Assembly (NCBI GenBank): GCA_003001975.1
Contig: PVUG01000001.1
Span: 186,001 to 250,000, forward strand
Direction: 5' to 3'
Source: Martelella mediterranea
Lineage (GTDB): Bacteria > Pseudomonadota > Alphaproteobacteria > Rhizobiales > Rhizobiaceae
DNA length: 64,000 bases
The position numbers and the translations under genes were made by a program. The notes under the pieces are model-generated. The model worked only from the letters and a program-made list of their open reading frames with translations. It did no database searches and had not been told where the DNA came from. Positions 1 to 8,702 of this stretch are shown here, piece after piece. Each line of letters starts with the position of its first letter. Position 1 is the first letter of the stretch.

Positions 1-418
1 CGTAGCGCAGCGACATCGACAGGCCGTCGATCTTGGGTTCGGCGGTAAAGGCGATGGAGCCATCCGGCATCTGGCCGAGGAAGCGATAGACCGAGGCGAT
101 GAAATCCTGAACGTCTTCGTCGGAAAACACATTGCCGAGCGAAAGCATCGGCACGGAGTGAGTGACCGGGGCAAAAACCTCCGAAGGCGCTGAACCGACG
201 CGCGCCGACGGGCTGTCATCACGGACAAGATCGGGAAACCGCGCCTCGATCGCATCATTGCGGTGCTTCAGCGCATCATATTCGGCGTCCGTAATCTCCG
301 GCGCGTCCTTGCCGTGATAAGCGGCATCATGACGGGCGATCTCGCCGGCCAGAAAGGCCAGTTCGGCCTCAGCCTGTTCTCGGGTCAACTGATCGACCGC
401 GACCGTATCGTTCGCCAT
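1..418 (-). CDS. ligA: NAD-dependent DNA ligase, N-terminal part (partial)
   Basis: Only the first ~139 codons are present; the gene runs off the left edge. LigA seals nicks in DNA using NAD+ during replication and repair. The visible part has the Ia helical region ([20 protein letters not shown] at the start, then a YD-containing segment typical of LigA) and the adenylation motif [13 protein letters not shown] near residue 130, whose KIDG lysine takes the AMP. The ATG at 418 is chosen because AAGGAG lies 8 bases upstream; another in-frame ATG at 436 lacks such a site. Following recN at some distance is usual in rhizobia, but here two genes lie between them. Confidence 0.93.
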   Translation of the reverse strand, partial: MANDTVAVDQLTREQAEAELAFLAGEIARHDAAYHGKDAPEITDAEYDALKHRNDAIEARFPDLVRDDSPSARVGSAPSEVFAPVTHSVPMLSLGNVFSDEDVQDFIASVYRFLGQMPDGSIAFTAEPKIDGLSMSLRY

Positions 419-480
419 TGCCGTGCGCTCCTTCATGCCATTCGAGATGAATTAGAGCATCTGGCGCGCGCTCGGCAAGC

Positions 481-1329
481 TCAAAGACCGGCAGACGCCG
501 AAACACCCTCGCCGGTCGCGCTCTCGCCCTTCAGCACCGCTGTGTTGAGCAGCGCCGTCAACGGCAGATGGTCGGATGCCGCCCGCGCCAGAAGCGAATC
601 ATGAACGGCAAGATCGGCCACCAACCCATCGCGATTGGCGATGATCCGGTCGAGCGCCAGCACCGGCCAGCGGGCGGGAAAGCTCGCGCGCGCCGGCGGC
701 AGAGACCCGAATGCCTGTTCAAACTTCTTCAGCGCCGAACCGTCGCCAAGCCGCCATTCATTCATGTCGCCCATGATCACCGACGGCGCTTCGACGCGGC
801 GGCCGAGCATGCCGATGATATGATCCGCCTGCTGACGCCGCGCCCAGCGTAAAAGCCCCAGATGCACGGCGGCAACCCGGAGCGACAGGCCGTTGTTGAG
901 CGCGATATCGGTGACCAGCGCGCCGCGCGGCTCAAGCCCCGGCAGTTTCTCGCGGTGGATATCGCGCACCGCGCCATCCCGAAACAGCAGCACATTGCCG
1001 TGCCAGCCATGAGCGCGGGCGCTTGCCTGCACAGGCACGGCCACCAGGCCGGTCTCGGCCTCGACCCGCTTCAGGTCTAAAAGCCCGGTGCGCTCGCCGA
1101 AGCGGGTATCGGCCTCCTGCAGGGCGATCAGGTCGGGACTGATTTCGCGAATCACTTCGAAGATGCGCTCCGGATCGCAGCGTCCATCAACCCCGACGCA
1201 TTTATGCACATTGTAGGTCGCAACCTTCAGCCCGTCTCCGGCCATGGGAACGGCCTTGTCCGGGCGTTTTCCATTTTCGCGGAAGGACCGCATCACGGCA
1301 TTGGCAAGAGGGGATTTGATCGGGCTCAT
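481..1329 (-). CDS. Endonuclease/exonuclease/phosphatase (EEP) family protein
   Basis: A 282-residue metal-dependent hydrolase of the EEP (DNase I-like) superfamily. The family signature residues are visible: TYNVHK near 39-43, ALQEAD near 69-74 (metal-binding Glu), GDMNEW near 187-192 and SDHLPL near 252-257 (catalytic Asp-His). No signal peptide is evident. Substrate cannot be told from sequence: members cut DNA, phosphoinositides or sphingomyelin. It lies 52 bp downstream of the cardiolipin synthase gene on the same strand, which suggests co-transcription and perhaps a phospholipid-related role (inference). The start could instead be the ATG at 1245, which has an AAGG site just upstream; the extra 28 residues are not conserved-looking. 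Confidence 0.8.
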   Translation of the reverse strand: MSPIKSPLANAVMRSFRENGKRPDKAVPMAGDGLKVATYNVHKCVGVDGRCDPERIFEVIREISPDLIALQEADTRFGERTGLLDLKRVEAETGLVAVPVQASARAHGWHGNVLLFRDGAVRDIHREKLPGLEPRGALVTDIALNNGLSLRVAAVHLGLLRWARRQQADHIIGMLGRRVEAPSVIMGDMNEWRLGDGSALKKFEQAFGSLPPARASFPARWPVLALDRIIANRDGLVADLAVHDSLLARAASDHLPLTALLNTAVLKGESATGEGVSASAGL

Positions 1330-1381
1330 CGTTTCACTTTGGAAGAATGATCGGCAATAGCAAGCTTATAGTGGGTATCTT

Positions 1382-2827
1382 TCAAAGATACGGCAAGCCC
1401 AGCCACAAAATCCGGTCGCGCAGGCGATAGACAAAGGGGCGCTCGCGAAGCGCCTTCCGCAACACCTGGGTCGAGCGCTCGCGCGCTGCAGCGATCCGCG
1501 CCTCGATCTCACCGGCAAAGCCGATGTCGAAGACCTCCAGATCGGTCTCGAAGTTCAGCCGGAGAGACCGCGAATCCAGATTGGAAGACCCGAGATAGGA
1601 CCATTTTCCGTCAACAGTCATCAGCTTGGAGTGGTTGAACGGCCCGTTATCACGCCAGATCCGGCAACCGTTTTCGATGATCTCGTCGAACTGCGCCGTC
1701 ATCGCCCGGTCAACAAGGCCGAGATTGTTCTTGCCCGGCACGATGATGTCCACCGTCACGCCGCGCCGCGCCGCCGTTGCAAGGGCGGAGACAAGATCAC
1801 GATCGGGCAGGAAATAGGGCGACATGATCAGCACCCGGTCCTCGGCGACCGAAAGCGCGCCCATGATCATGTTGTTGTTGTTGGAAAGGTTGCGGTCCGG
1901 GCCGGACGGCACCACGCGGGCAATCAGCGGGCCCTCATCGGACGAGGTTTCGGCAATGCTCCAGGCATCGCCATCCAGCGTCTCGTGCGTTTCGAAATAC
2001 CAGTCGGCGGCGGCGACCGCGAAATAATCGGCTACGGCAGCCCCCGTCAGCATGAAATGCGTGTCCTGGGCGGCGTTCGGGCCGGTAAAGGCGGCGCGGA
2101 TATTCATGCCGCCGGCAAACACCGTCTCGCCGTCGATGATGAGAATTTTCCGGTGGGTTCTCAGATTGGCATAGGGCAGCCGAAGCCTGAGCAGCACCGC
2201 GCCGTTAAAGGTCGCAACACGGATGCCGTGTTCACGCAAAAGCCCGGTGATGCGCGGGCGCGAATAACGCGCGCCGATGGAATCGACGAGGATACGGACT
2301 TCCACGCCACGCTTCACCGCATTCGACAGGCTTTCGACGAAGCGGCGACCGATCGCGTCACTGTCGAAAATATAGGTTTCCAGCAGGATCGAGCGCTCGG
2401 CCTTGTCGATCGCCTCCAGCATCGCCGCATAGGCCTCGTCGCCGGTTTCCAGCAGACGCACCTTGTTGCCCGCAGTCGCAGGCATGCCGGTCACGGTGTT
2501 GCCCAGCATCCACTGCCCGCCCATGCGCGGCCCGAGATCGGTCACCACGCGGTCGCGATTGATCTTGTGCTTCTGCTCTTCGTGCGCCACCGCATCGGGA
2601 ACGCTCTCACGCTTGTCGCGCACCGACTGCCGGCGCATGCGGTTGATGCCGGCGACCGCATAGATCGCCGCCCCCAGGATCGGCGACAGCATGATCACGC
2701 CGACCCAGCCGATCGCAGCGCGCACCTCGTCCTTGGTCATCGTGGCGTGGATCGCCGCCGTCGCGCCAAGGGCAAAGGAAATGACCGCCAGAATATGCGG
2801 CCAGTAGTGTTCCAGAAAAACATTCAT
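1382..2827 (-). CDS. cls: Cardiolipin synthase, phospholipase D family
   Basis: A 481-residue membrane enzyme that joins phosphatidyl groups to make cardiolipin. Two hydrophobic N-terminal segments (about residues 3-30 and 38-62) are followed by two PLD domains, each with an HKD motif: HRKILIIDG with its His near residue 225, and HSKLMTVDG with its His near 399, the second followed by GSSNLDSRS. This is the ClsA-type layout and length. The ATG at 2827 is preferred over the upstream GTG at 2866 because the membrane segment begins at MNVFLEHYW. It sits between recN and the EEP gene, all on the minus strand. Confidence 0.9.
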   Translation of the reverse strand: MNVFLEHYWPHILAVISFALGATAAIHATMTKDEVRAAIGWVGVIMLSPILGAAIYAVAGINRMRRQSVRDKRESVPDAVAHEEQKHKINRDRVVTDLGPRMGGQWMLGNTVTGMPATAGNKVRLLETGDEAYAAMLEAIDKAERSILLETYIFDSDAIGRRFVESLSNAVKRGVEVRILVDSIGARYSRPRITGLLREHGIRVATFNGAVLLRLRLPYANLRTHRKILIIDGETVFAGGMNIRAAFTGPNAAQDTHFMLTGAAVADYFAVAAADWYFETHETLDGDAWSIAETSSDEGPLIARVVPSGPDRNLSNNNNMIMGALSVAEDRVLIMSPYFLPDRDLVSALATAARRGVTVDIIVPGKNNLGLVDRAMTAQFDEIIENGCRIWRDNGPFNHSKLMTVDGKWSYLGSSNLDSRSLRLNFETDLEVFDIGFAGEIEARIAAARERSTQVLRKALRERPFVYRLRDRILWLGLPYL

Positions 2828-2917
2828 CAAGGACAATCCCGTTGGTTTGGCGCTTTGTTCCCGCACCCTGCAGCGCGGACCGGGGCTGACCTTATATCAG
2901 CTACCTCTAAAAAATTC

Positions 2918-4594
2918 TCAGCTATCGCCGGAGAGCAGCTTTGCCGCCGCTGCGCGCGCCTCTGCCGTCACCTTGGCGCCGGCCAGCATGCGGGCGATTT
3001 CCTCCTGCCGTTCCTCCGGCCCGATCACCGCAACGCGGGTTGCCACCGTATCGTCCTTGCCCTTGCCGTTGCCGGCCTTGGAAATCAGATAGTGCCCCTT
3101 GGCGCGGGCGGCCACCTGCGGCGCGTGCGTAACCGAAAGAACCTGAACATTTTCGGCCAGCCGGCGCAAGCGCTGACCAATTGCATCGGCAACCGCGCCG
3201 CCAACACCGGTGTCGATCTCGTCGAAAACAAGCGTCGGCGCAGAGCCCTTGTCGGCAAGCGCCACCTTCAGCGCCAACAGAAAACGAGAAAGTTCGCCGC
3301 CGGAAGCCACCTTCATGATCGGCCCGGGGCGCGTTCCGGGGTTGGTCTGCACCTCGAAGGACACCGTGTCGATCCCCTCCGGCCCGGCGCCCGCATCATC
3401 GCTTGCGACCACGGCGGTAAAGCGTGCCCGCTCCAGCTTCAGCGCCGGCAGTTCGGCCATGACGGCGGCGGAAAGCTGCTCGGCCGTCCTGCTGCGGTCT
3501 TCCGACAACACTCGCGCCTTTTCATAAAAAGCCTTTTCCGCTGCCTCGGCCTCGGCGACAAGCGCCTCCAGCTTCGCCTCGCCCGCATCCAGCTCTTCCA
3601 GATCGCCCACCATGCGCTCGGCCAGGGCGGGAAGCTCGGTCACCGGCACATTGTATTTGCGCGCCGCACCTCTGAGCGCAAAAAGCCGTTCCTCGACACG
3701 TTCCAGTTCCTGCGGATCGAAGGCGGTGCGCTCCAGTGCGGCCTCGACTTCCATCTGCGCATTGGAAAGCTGATCAAGCGCCGAATCGAGCAGATTGACC
3801 GTATCTTCCAGAAGCCCCGGCGCTTCATGCGACTTGCGCTCCAGCCGTCGGACCAGCGAGGCGATCATCGGAACCGGCGAAGCATTGCCGTTCAGAAACT
3901 CGAGCGCTTCGGCAATATCGCCGGCGATCCGCTCGGATTTCATCATCGTCGCGCGCCGTTCGGCCAGTTCGTCCTCTTCGCCGTCAACCGGGGAAAGCGC
4001 CTGCAATTCCTCCACCGATGCCCGCAGATAATCGGCCTCGCGCTCCGCTTCCTCGATCTGGGCCCGGTGCTTCTTCAGCCGCCGCCCGGCATCACGCCAT
4101 GCGTGGTGCAGCGCACCGACAGCCTCGACATCGCCGGAAAGCCCGCCGAAAGCGTCAAGCAGCCGGCGATGGCCGTCGGTGTCGATCAGCGCCCGCTCGT
4201 CGTGCTGGCCGTGAATTTCCACCATCAGCCGTCCGGCCTGGCGCATCAGCTGGACGCTGACGGACTGATCGTTGATGAAAGCCCGGGTGCGCCCGTCCGC
4301 AGACTGCATCCGCCGGAAAATCAGGTCGCCTTCGTCATCGAGATCGTTCTCGCGCAGCAGCAGGCGCGCGGGGTGATCCATGCCGACATCGAACACTGCG
4401 ATCACCTGACCGGAATCCTGGCCATGGCGCACAAGCGAGCCATCCCCGCGAGCGCCGAGCGCAAGCGAGAGGCTGTCGAGCAGGATGGATTTGCCCGCGC
4501 CGGTCTCCCCGGTCAGAACAGAGAGACCGTCTCCGAGATCAAGTTCCAGCCGCTCGATCAAAACGATGTCTCGAATGGAAAGCTGGACAAGCAT
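2918..4594 (-). CDS. recN: DNA repair protein RecN
   Basis: A 558-residue SMC-like ATPase involved in double-strand break repair. The N-terminal half has Walker A GETGAGKS (residues 29-36); a long alpha-helical middle region (about 150-370) is the expected short coiled coil; the C-terminal half carries the ABC signature ASGGELSRF and Walker B LVFDEIDTGVGG, followed by the D-loop region and the SVTHAPQVAA motif. Length matches the family (about 550). It begins 32 bp after bamD, the usual rhizobial order lpxC-bamD-recN, and is probably co-transcribed with bamD. Confidence 0.96.
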   Translation of the reverse strand: MLVQLSIRDIVLIERLELDLGDGLSVLTGETGAGKSILLDSLSLALGARGDGSLVRHGQDSGQVIAVFDVGMDHPARLLLRENDLDDEGDLIFRRMQSADGRTRAFINDQSVSVQLMRQAGRLMVEIHGQHDERALIDTDGHRRLLDAFGGLSGDVEAVGALHHAWRDAGRRLKKHRAQIEEAEREADYLRASVEELQALSPVDGEEDELAERRATMMKSERIAGDIAEALEFLNGNASPVPMIASLVRRLERKSHEAPGLLEDTVNLLDSALDQLSNAQMEVEAALERTAFDPQELERVEERLFALRGAARKYNVPVTELPALAERMVGDLEELDAGEAKLEALVAEAEAAEKAFYEKARVLSEDRSRTAEQLSAAVMAELPALKLERARFTAVVASDDAGAGPEGIDTVSFEVQTNPGTRPGPIMKVASGGELSRFLLALKVALADKGSAPTLVFDEIDTGVGGAVADAIGQRLRRLAENVQVLSVTHAPQVAARAKGHYLISKAGNGKGKDDTVATRVAVIGPEERQEEIARMLAGAKVTAEARAAAAKLLSGDS

Positions 4595-4626
4595 TTTTCG
4601 TTCGCGCCTTGGCGAAATTAGGTTGT

Positions 4627-5487
4627 TTAGCTGGGCGTCGCGTCGGAAACAGCGGAGCCCCGACCGACTGATTTGGGCTCAAGCCCCTGCTTGTTCAGCA
4701 GGTTATAGGCACGCTGGTACCAGACGCTGTCGGGGTAGTTATGTCCGAGGATCCAGGCCGCATTCTGCGCTTCCGGGATCACGCCCATGGCATAATAGGC
4801 CTCCACCAGCCGCTCCAGCGCTTCCTCGATCTGGTTGGTGTCGGAGTAGTTGTTCACCACGCTGTTGAAACGGGAAATCGCCGCGACATAGTCCTTGCGT
4901 TCAAGATAGTAACGCCCGACCTGCATGTCCTTGCCGGCAATCTGGTCACGGGCATAGCGGATCTTGGCGCGGGCATCCGTCACATATTCGGAATCCGGAT
5001 AATTATCGATCACCGCCTGCATCGCATCGATCGTGCGCTCCGCAGCCGCCTGATCCTGGGTCACGTCGACAATCTCCTTGGAATAGGAAAGGCCGACCAG
5101 ATACTGGGCATAGGCCGCATCGGGCGAATTCGGGTAAAGCTGGATATAGCGCCTGCCGGAGGTCACGGAGGCCTCGTATTTGCGCGAGCGATACTGCAGA
5201 TAGGTCTGCATGATCAGAGCCTGACGGGCATAATCGGAAAGCGGATTCTGGTCCTGAATCGATTTCAGCTTTCTCAGTGCTTCACTGACCTTGCCGGCAT
5301 TGATGTTGGCAAGCGCCTCGTCATAAAGCTGCTGCGGCGGATCGGCCTCATACTGCAGCGTGGTGATATCCACGTCCTTGTCTCTGGAGCATCCGGCCAG
5401 CAGAACGCCTGCTCCGAGAACTATGGCAACCGGAAGCGCAGCTGCGCGAAACGCCCCGTTATCGGTTGTCTTTTTGGTACCAGCCAT
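4627..5487 (-). CDS. bamD: Outer membrane assembly lipoprotein BamD (ComL)
   Basis: A 286-residue lipoprotein of the BAM complex, which inserts beta-barrel proteins into the outer membrane. The N-terminus is a lipoprotein signal with a lipobox ending in LLAGC. The rest is made of tetratricopeptide-like repeats, with the recurring YPDSEY / YPNSPD turns typical of BamD. The start at 5487 (MAGTKKTT) is chosen because GAGG lies 8-9 bases upstream; a longer open frame to 5550 would add 21 residues before the signal peptide. It lies between lpxC, from which it is separated by a terminator, and recN. Confidence 0.94.
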   Translation of the reverse strand: MAGTKKTTDNGAFRAAALPVAIVLGAGVLLAGCSRDKDVDITTLQYEADPPQQLYDEALANINAGKVSEALRKLKSIQDQNPLSDYARQALIMQTYLQYRSRKYEASVTSGRRYIQLYPNSPDAAYAQYLVGLSYSKEIVDVTQDQAAAERTIDAMQAVIDNYPDSEYVTDARAKIRYARDQIAGKDMQVGRYYLERKDYVAAISRFNSVVNNYSDTNQIEEALERLVEAYYAMGVIPEAQNAAWILGHNYPDSVWYQRAYNLLNKQGLEPKSVGRGSAVSDATPS

Positions 5488-5675
5488 TCTTCGAGCCTCA
5501 TTTGCAGCGTCTTTGGATCGCATTTCAAAGTCGAACGTCGTTTTACGCATATCCCGCAGGCAAGAGCAATCTCAAGCCACCGAAAAACCGATAAATTTCA
5601 TCCGACCCCGACAACCTGCCTACATACATTTAAAGGCAGGAACATGCCAGAGCTGCCCAAATAAACATCAAACAT

Positions 5676-5711
5676 GAAAAATGCCGGTTCCCCGCAGGAG
5701 CACCGGCATTC
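5676..5711 (-). terminator. Intrinsic terminator of lpxC
   Basis: Inverted repeat AATGCCGGT / ACCGGCATT (5680-5688 and 5702-5710) with a 13-base loop. Read on the minus strand it is followed by a run of T, 30 bases after the lpxC stop codon. It separates lpxC from bamD. Confidence 0.8.
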
Positions 5712-5739
5712 AAAAAATCTCTCTTAGCCTACAGCCGGA

Positions 5740-6678
5740 TCAGGAAACCGGACCGGCGGCCACAACATCATCCTGTCGCAGGCGGAACGGCAGAGCGCCG
5801 CGCGGGGACACGATGACACAGGCGCCGGCGGTGTCGAACAGCGCGCGCACAGCCTGCGCATTCAGCGCATGGCCGCCGCGATAGGAACGGAAACAGCCGG
5901 CGAACGGCATGCCCATCATCGCCAGATCGCCCACCGCATCAAGCGTCTTGTGGCGCACGAATTCCTGTTCGTAACGCAGGCCACCGGCGTTGATAACGCG
6001 GTCATCATCGGAAATCACAACCGAGTTCTCAAGCGAGGAACCAAGCGCAAATCCCCGGGCCCACATCGGCTCGACATCACGCATGAAACCGAATGTACGC
6101 GCACCCGACAGCTCCTTGCGGAAGGTTGCCGCCGTCATGTCGCCCGACCATTTCTGGCGACCGATCACTGCGGTATCGAAGTCGATTTCAACTTCGAAAC
6201 GGGTGCCTTCATAGGGCAGAAACTCGGCCCAGCCGGCGCCGTTTTCCACCCGAACGGGTTTCATCACCTTCAGGTAGCTGCGCTTTTCGGGCAGCGTCAC
6301 AATGCCGGTCTGATCCAGAGCATCGACAAACATGCGCGAACTGCCGTCCATGATCGGCACTTCCGCATTATCGACGGTGATGAGCAGATTATCGACGCCA
6401 AACGCATAAAGAGCGGCCATGACATGCTCGATCGTCGCGATCCACTCGCCGGGATGCTCGCCAAGCACGGTGCAAAGGGCGGTCGGGCCGACATTGTCGG
6501 AAACCGCCTTGAACGCACTGATACGGCGGCCATCGGCGTAGCGTTCGAAAACGATGCCATGGTCGGCATCAGCCGGCCGGAACGTCATGGTTGCCGGCTT
6601 GCCTGAATGCACACCGATTCCCGAAACCGTCACGGGTTTCGCCACCGTTGTCTGCAAACCAAAAAAACCAGCCGACAT
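5740..6678 (-). CDS. lpxC: UDP-3-O-acyl-N-acetylglucosamine deacetylase
   Basis: A 312-residue zinc enzyme, the committed step of lipid A synthesis in the cytosol. Zinc and catalytic residues are visible: IEHVMAAL (first His ligand), HKTLDAVGDLAMMG (second His and the Asp ligand) and GGHALNAQ (catalytic His). The start at 6678 (MSAGFFG) is chosen because AAGG lies 9 bases upstream and because the longer frame to 6777 would add 33 unconserved residues. It lies downstream of ftsZ, as in other alphaproteobacteria, but a terminator lies between them, so it probably has its own promoter in 6679-6870. Confidence 0.96.
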   Translation of the reverse strand: MSAGFFGLQTTVAKPVTVSGIGVHSGKPATMTFRPADADHGIVFERYADGRRISAFKAVSDNVGPTALCTVLGEHPGEWIATIEHVMAALYAFGVDNLLITVDNAEVPIMDGSSRMFVDALDQTGIVTLPEKRSYLKVMKPVRVENGAGWAEFLPYEGTRFEVEIDFDTAVIGRQKWSGDMTAATFRKELSGARTFGFMRDVEPMWARGFALGSSLENSVVISDDDRVINAGGLRYEQEFVRHKTLDAVGDLAMMGMPFAGCFRSYRGGHALNAQAVRALFDTAGACVIVSPRGALPFRLRQDDVVAAGPVS

Positions 6679-6869
6679 ATTCACGCCCTTATCAAAACAA
6701 ATTTCAAACCTGTCGCAATGACGCCGTGCGCCATAAACCTTCTGCATCCGGCAGCAGGCCCGACCGTAGCCGCGCACGTGTGATGCGCGCCGAGTCAGTT
6801 GCGTGCCTTGTAATTACGCATTGCCCCTTCCGAATCCAAATCACTGTTTCTTTCTTTATGTTACGAAAG

Positions 6870-6903
6870 CTAAAAAACCCGGCCGCCAAAGGCGACCGGG
6901 TTC
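6870..6903 (-). terminator. Intrinsic terminator of ftsZ
   Basis: A strong GC stem, AACCCGGTCGCC pairing with GGCGGCCGGGTT across a TTTG loop when read on the minus strand, followed by six T. It lies about 70 bases beyond the ftsZ stop and ends the dcw transcription units. Confidence 0.87.
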
Positions 6904-6973
6904 ACTTCGCGAGAAGGTTTCGGAAAAGACGGTTACCGCTTCCCTAACGCGGGAAACGGTGAGACCGTAACGT

Positions 6974-8644
6974 TCAGTTCGCCTGACGACGCAGGAAGGC
7001 GGGAATATCGAACTGATCGTCATCCTGGCGGGCGGCGGGCTGCTCGGCAGCACGACGCGGCGCATAAGGATTGTTTTGCGGAGCCGCCTGCGGCGCCTGC
7101 TGGCGCGGAGCCTGCTGGCGCGGGGCTGGCTGCTGCTCGTGATGCCCTTCGAAGCTTTCGTCACCACGGCCAAGCGTGTTCGACAGGCGCTTGAACAGGC
7201 CCTTGGGGCCACGCTCTTCATGCTCCTGGCGGCGGCTTGCGCTCATTTCCGGCTGAACCACCGGCGGAAAGTCGGAGACTTCCGGCATCCGGCGCGGTTC
7301 AGCTGCCTGGGGACGCGGCTGGGGCTGCGGTGCAGGTGCGGCCTGGGCCGGAGCCTGCTGGCGCGGTGCCTGCTGCTGCGGCTCGGCAGCGAAGATGCTG
7401 CTCTTCGGCTGCATGTTGACGCTCGGCTGGGGCTGCTTGGGCTGCGGCGCACGGTTTACGGCCATCTGCAGTTCACGTTCCATTTCGGCTTCAGCCGAAC
7501 GGATGGTCTCGGCAATCGGGTCCGGACGAGCCTGCTGCGGCTGCGGCTGGGGCTGAGGAACAGCCGGCTGCGGCGCCTGGCTGACCGTCTGACCGCCATT
7601 CTGGCCGCCGTTGATGCTGCGCACTTCCGGGCGTGCCTCACGGCGCGGCTCGGGCGCATCCTCATAGCCTTCGGCCATCGAACGGTCGATGCCCGTGGCA
7701 ACGACGGAAACGCGGATGATGCCTTCCAGATCTTCGTCGAAGGTTGCGCCGAGAATGATGTTGGCGTCCGGATCGACTTCTTCGCGGATACGGGTTGCAG
7801 CTTCGTCGACTTCGAACAGCGTCAGGTCACGGCCACCGGTGATCGAGATCAGCAGGCCCTGAGCACCGCGCATCGAGGTTTCGTCGAGCAGCGGATTGGC
7901 GATTGCGGCTTCGGCGGCCTGCATTGCACGGCCTTCGCCGGATGCCTCGCCGGTGCCCATCATCGCACGGCCCATCTCGCGCATCACCGAACGGACGTCG
8001 GCGAAGTCGAGGTTGATCAGGCCTTCCTTGACCATCAGGTCGGTGATGCAGGCAACGCCCGAATAGAGCACCTGGTCGGCCATGGCGAAGGCGTCCGCGA
8101 AGGTCGTCTTGTCATTGGCAATGCGGAACAGGTTCTGGTTCGGAATGACGATCAGCGTGTCGACCGACTTCTGCAGTTCCTCGATGCCCGAATCGGCAAG
8201 GCGCATACGGCGCTGGCCTTCGAACTGGAACGGCTTGGTGACGACGCCGACAGTCAGGATACCCTTGTTGCGGGCAGCCTGTGCCACGATCGGCGCGGCA
8301 CCCGTGCCGGTTCCGCCGCCCATGCCGGCGGTGACGAAGCACATGTGGGTGTTGTTGAGGTGATCGATGATTTCATCGATGCACTCTTCGGCAGCAGCCC
8401 GGCCGACTTCCGGCTGGGAGCCTGCGCCGAGACCTTCGGTCACGCCAACGCCGAGCTGGATGACGCGTTCGGCCTTGGTCATGGTCAGCGCCTGGGCGTC
8501 GGTATTGGCGACGACGAAGTCGACGCCCTGCAGGCCTGCCGTGATCATGTTGTTGACGGCATTGCCGCCGCCACCGCCGACACCGAATACGGTGATGCGC
8601 GGCTTCAATTCTGTAATATCTGGCTTCTGAAGCGTAATAGTCAT
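6974..8644 (-). CDS. ftsZ: Cell division protein FtsZ
   Basis: A 556-residue tubulin-like GTPase that polymerises into the Z ring. The GTPase core (about 1-325) has GVGGGGGNA (residues 21-29) and the tubulin signature GGGTGTG (about 110-116). A long linker (about 330-535) is rich in Gln, Pro and Ala, with runs such as [10 protein letters not shown] and repeated QQAPRQQAP. The C-terminal peptide [15 protein letters not shown] is the conserved tail that binds FtsA and other partners. The length matches the main FtsZ of rhizobia, which has a longer linker than enterobacterial FtsZ. It follows ftsA by 58 bp. Confidence 0.97.
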   Translation of the reverse strand: MTITLQKPDITELKPRITVFGVGGGGGNAVNNMITAGLQGVDFVVANTDAQALTMTKAERVIQLGVGVTEGLGAGSQPEVGRAAAEECIDEIIDHLNNTHMCFVTAGMGGGTGTGAAPIVAQAARNKGILTVGVVTKPFQFEGQRRMRLADSGIEELQKSVDTLIVIPNQNLFRIANDKTTFADAFAMADQVLYSGVACITDLMVKEGLINLDFADVRSVMREMGRAMMGTGEASGEGRAMQAAEAAIANPLLDETSMRGAQGLLISITGGRDLTLFEVDEAATRIREEVDPDANIILGATFDEDLEGIIRVSVVATGIDRSMAEGYEDAPEPRREARPEVRSINGGQNGGQTVSQAPQPAVPQPQPQPQQARPDPIAETIRSAEAEMERELQMAVNRAPQPKQPQPSVNMQPKSSIFAAEPQQQAPRQQAPAQAAPAPQPQPRPQAAEPRRMPEVSDFPPVVQPEMSASRRQEHEERGPKGLFKRLSNTLGRGDESFEGHHEQQPAPRQQAPRQQAPQAAPQNNPYAPRRAAEQPAARQDDDQFDIPAFLRRQAN

Positions 8645-8702
8645 TCGTTTCGTTCCTTCTCGCTATGGCCGCACCGCCAAGCCGGCCAATCTCTTGTGTT
8701 CG

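Noticed and set aside
1631-4621. A 996-codon open frame on the plus strand opposite cls and recN
   Set aside because: It is the antisense shadow of two well-supported genes. High GC with G/C at third positions removes stops from this frame. Similar long shadows occur opposite murC-murG-ftsW, mraY-murF, ftsI and mrcA. The composition is His/Arg/Gly-rich and no motif is seen.
6704-6889. A 61-codon minus-strand open frame between ftsZ and lpxC
   Set aside because: It begins within the ftsZ terminator stem and has no ribosome site; more likely it is the lpxC promoter region.
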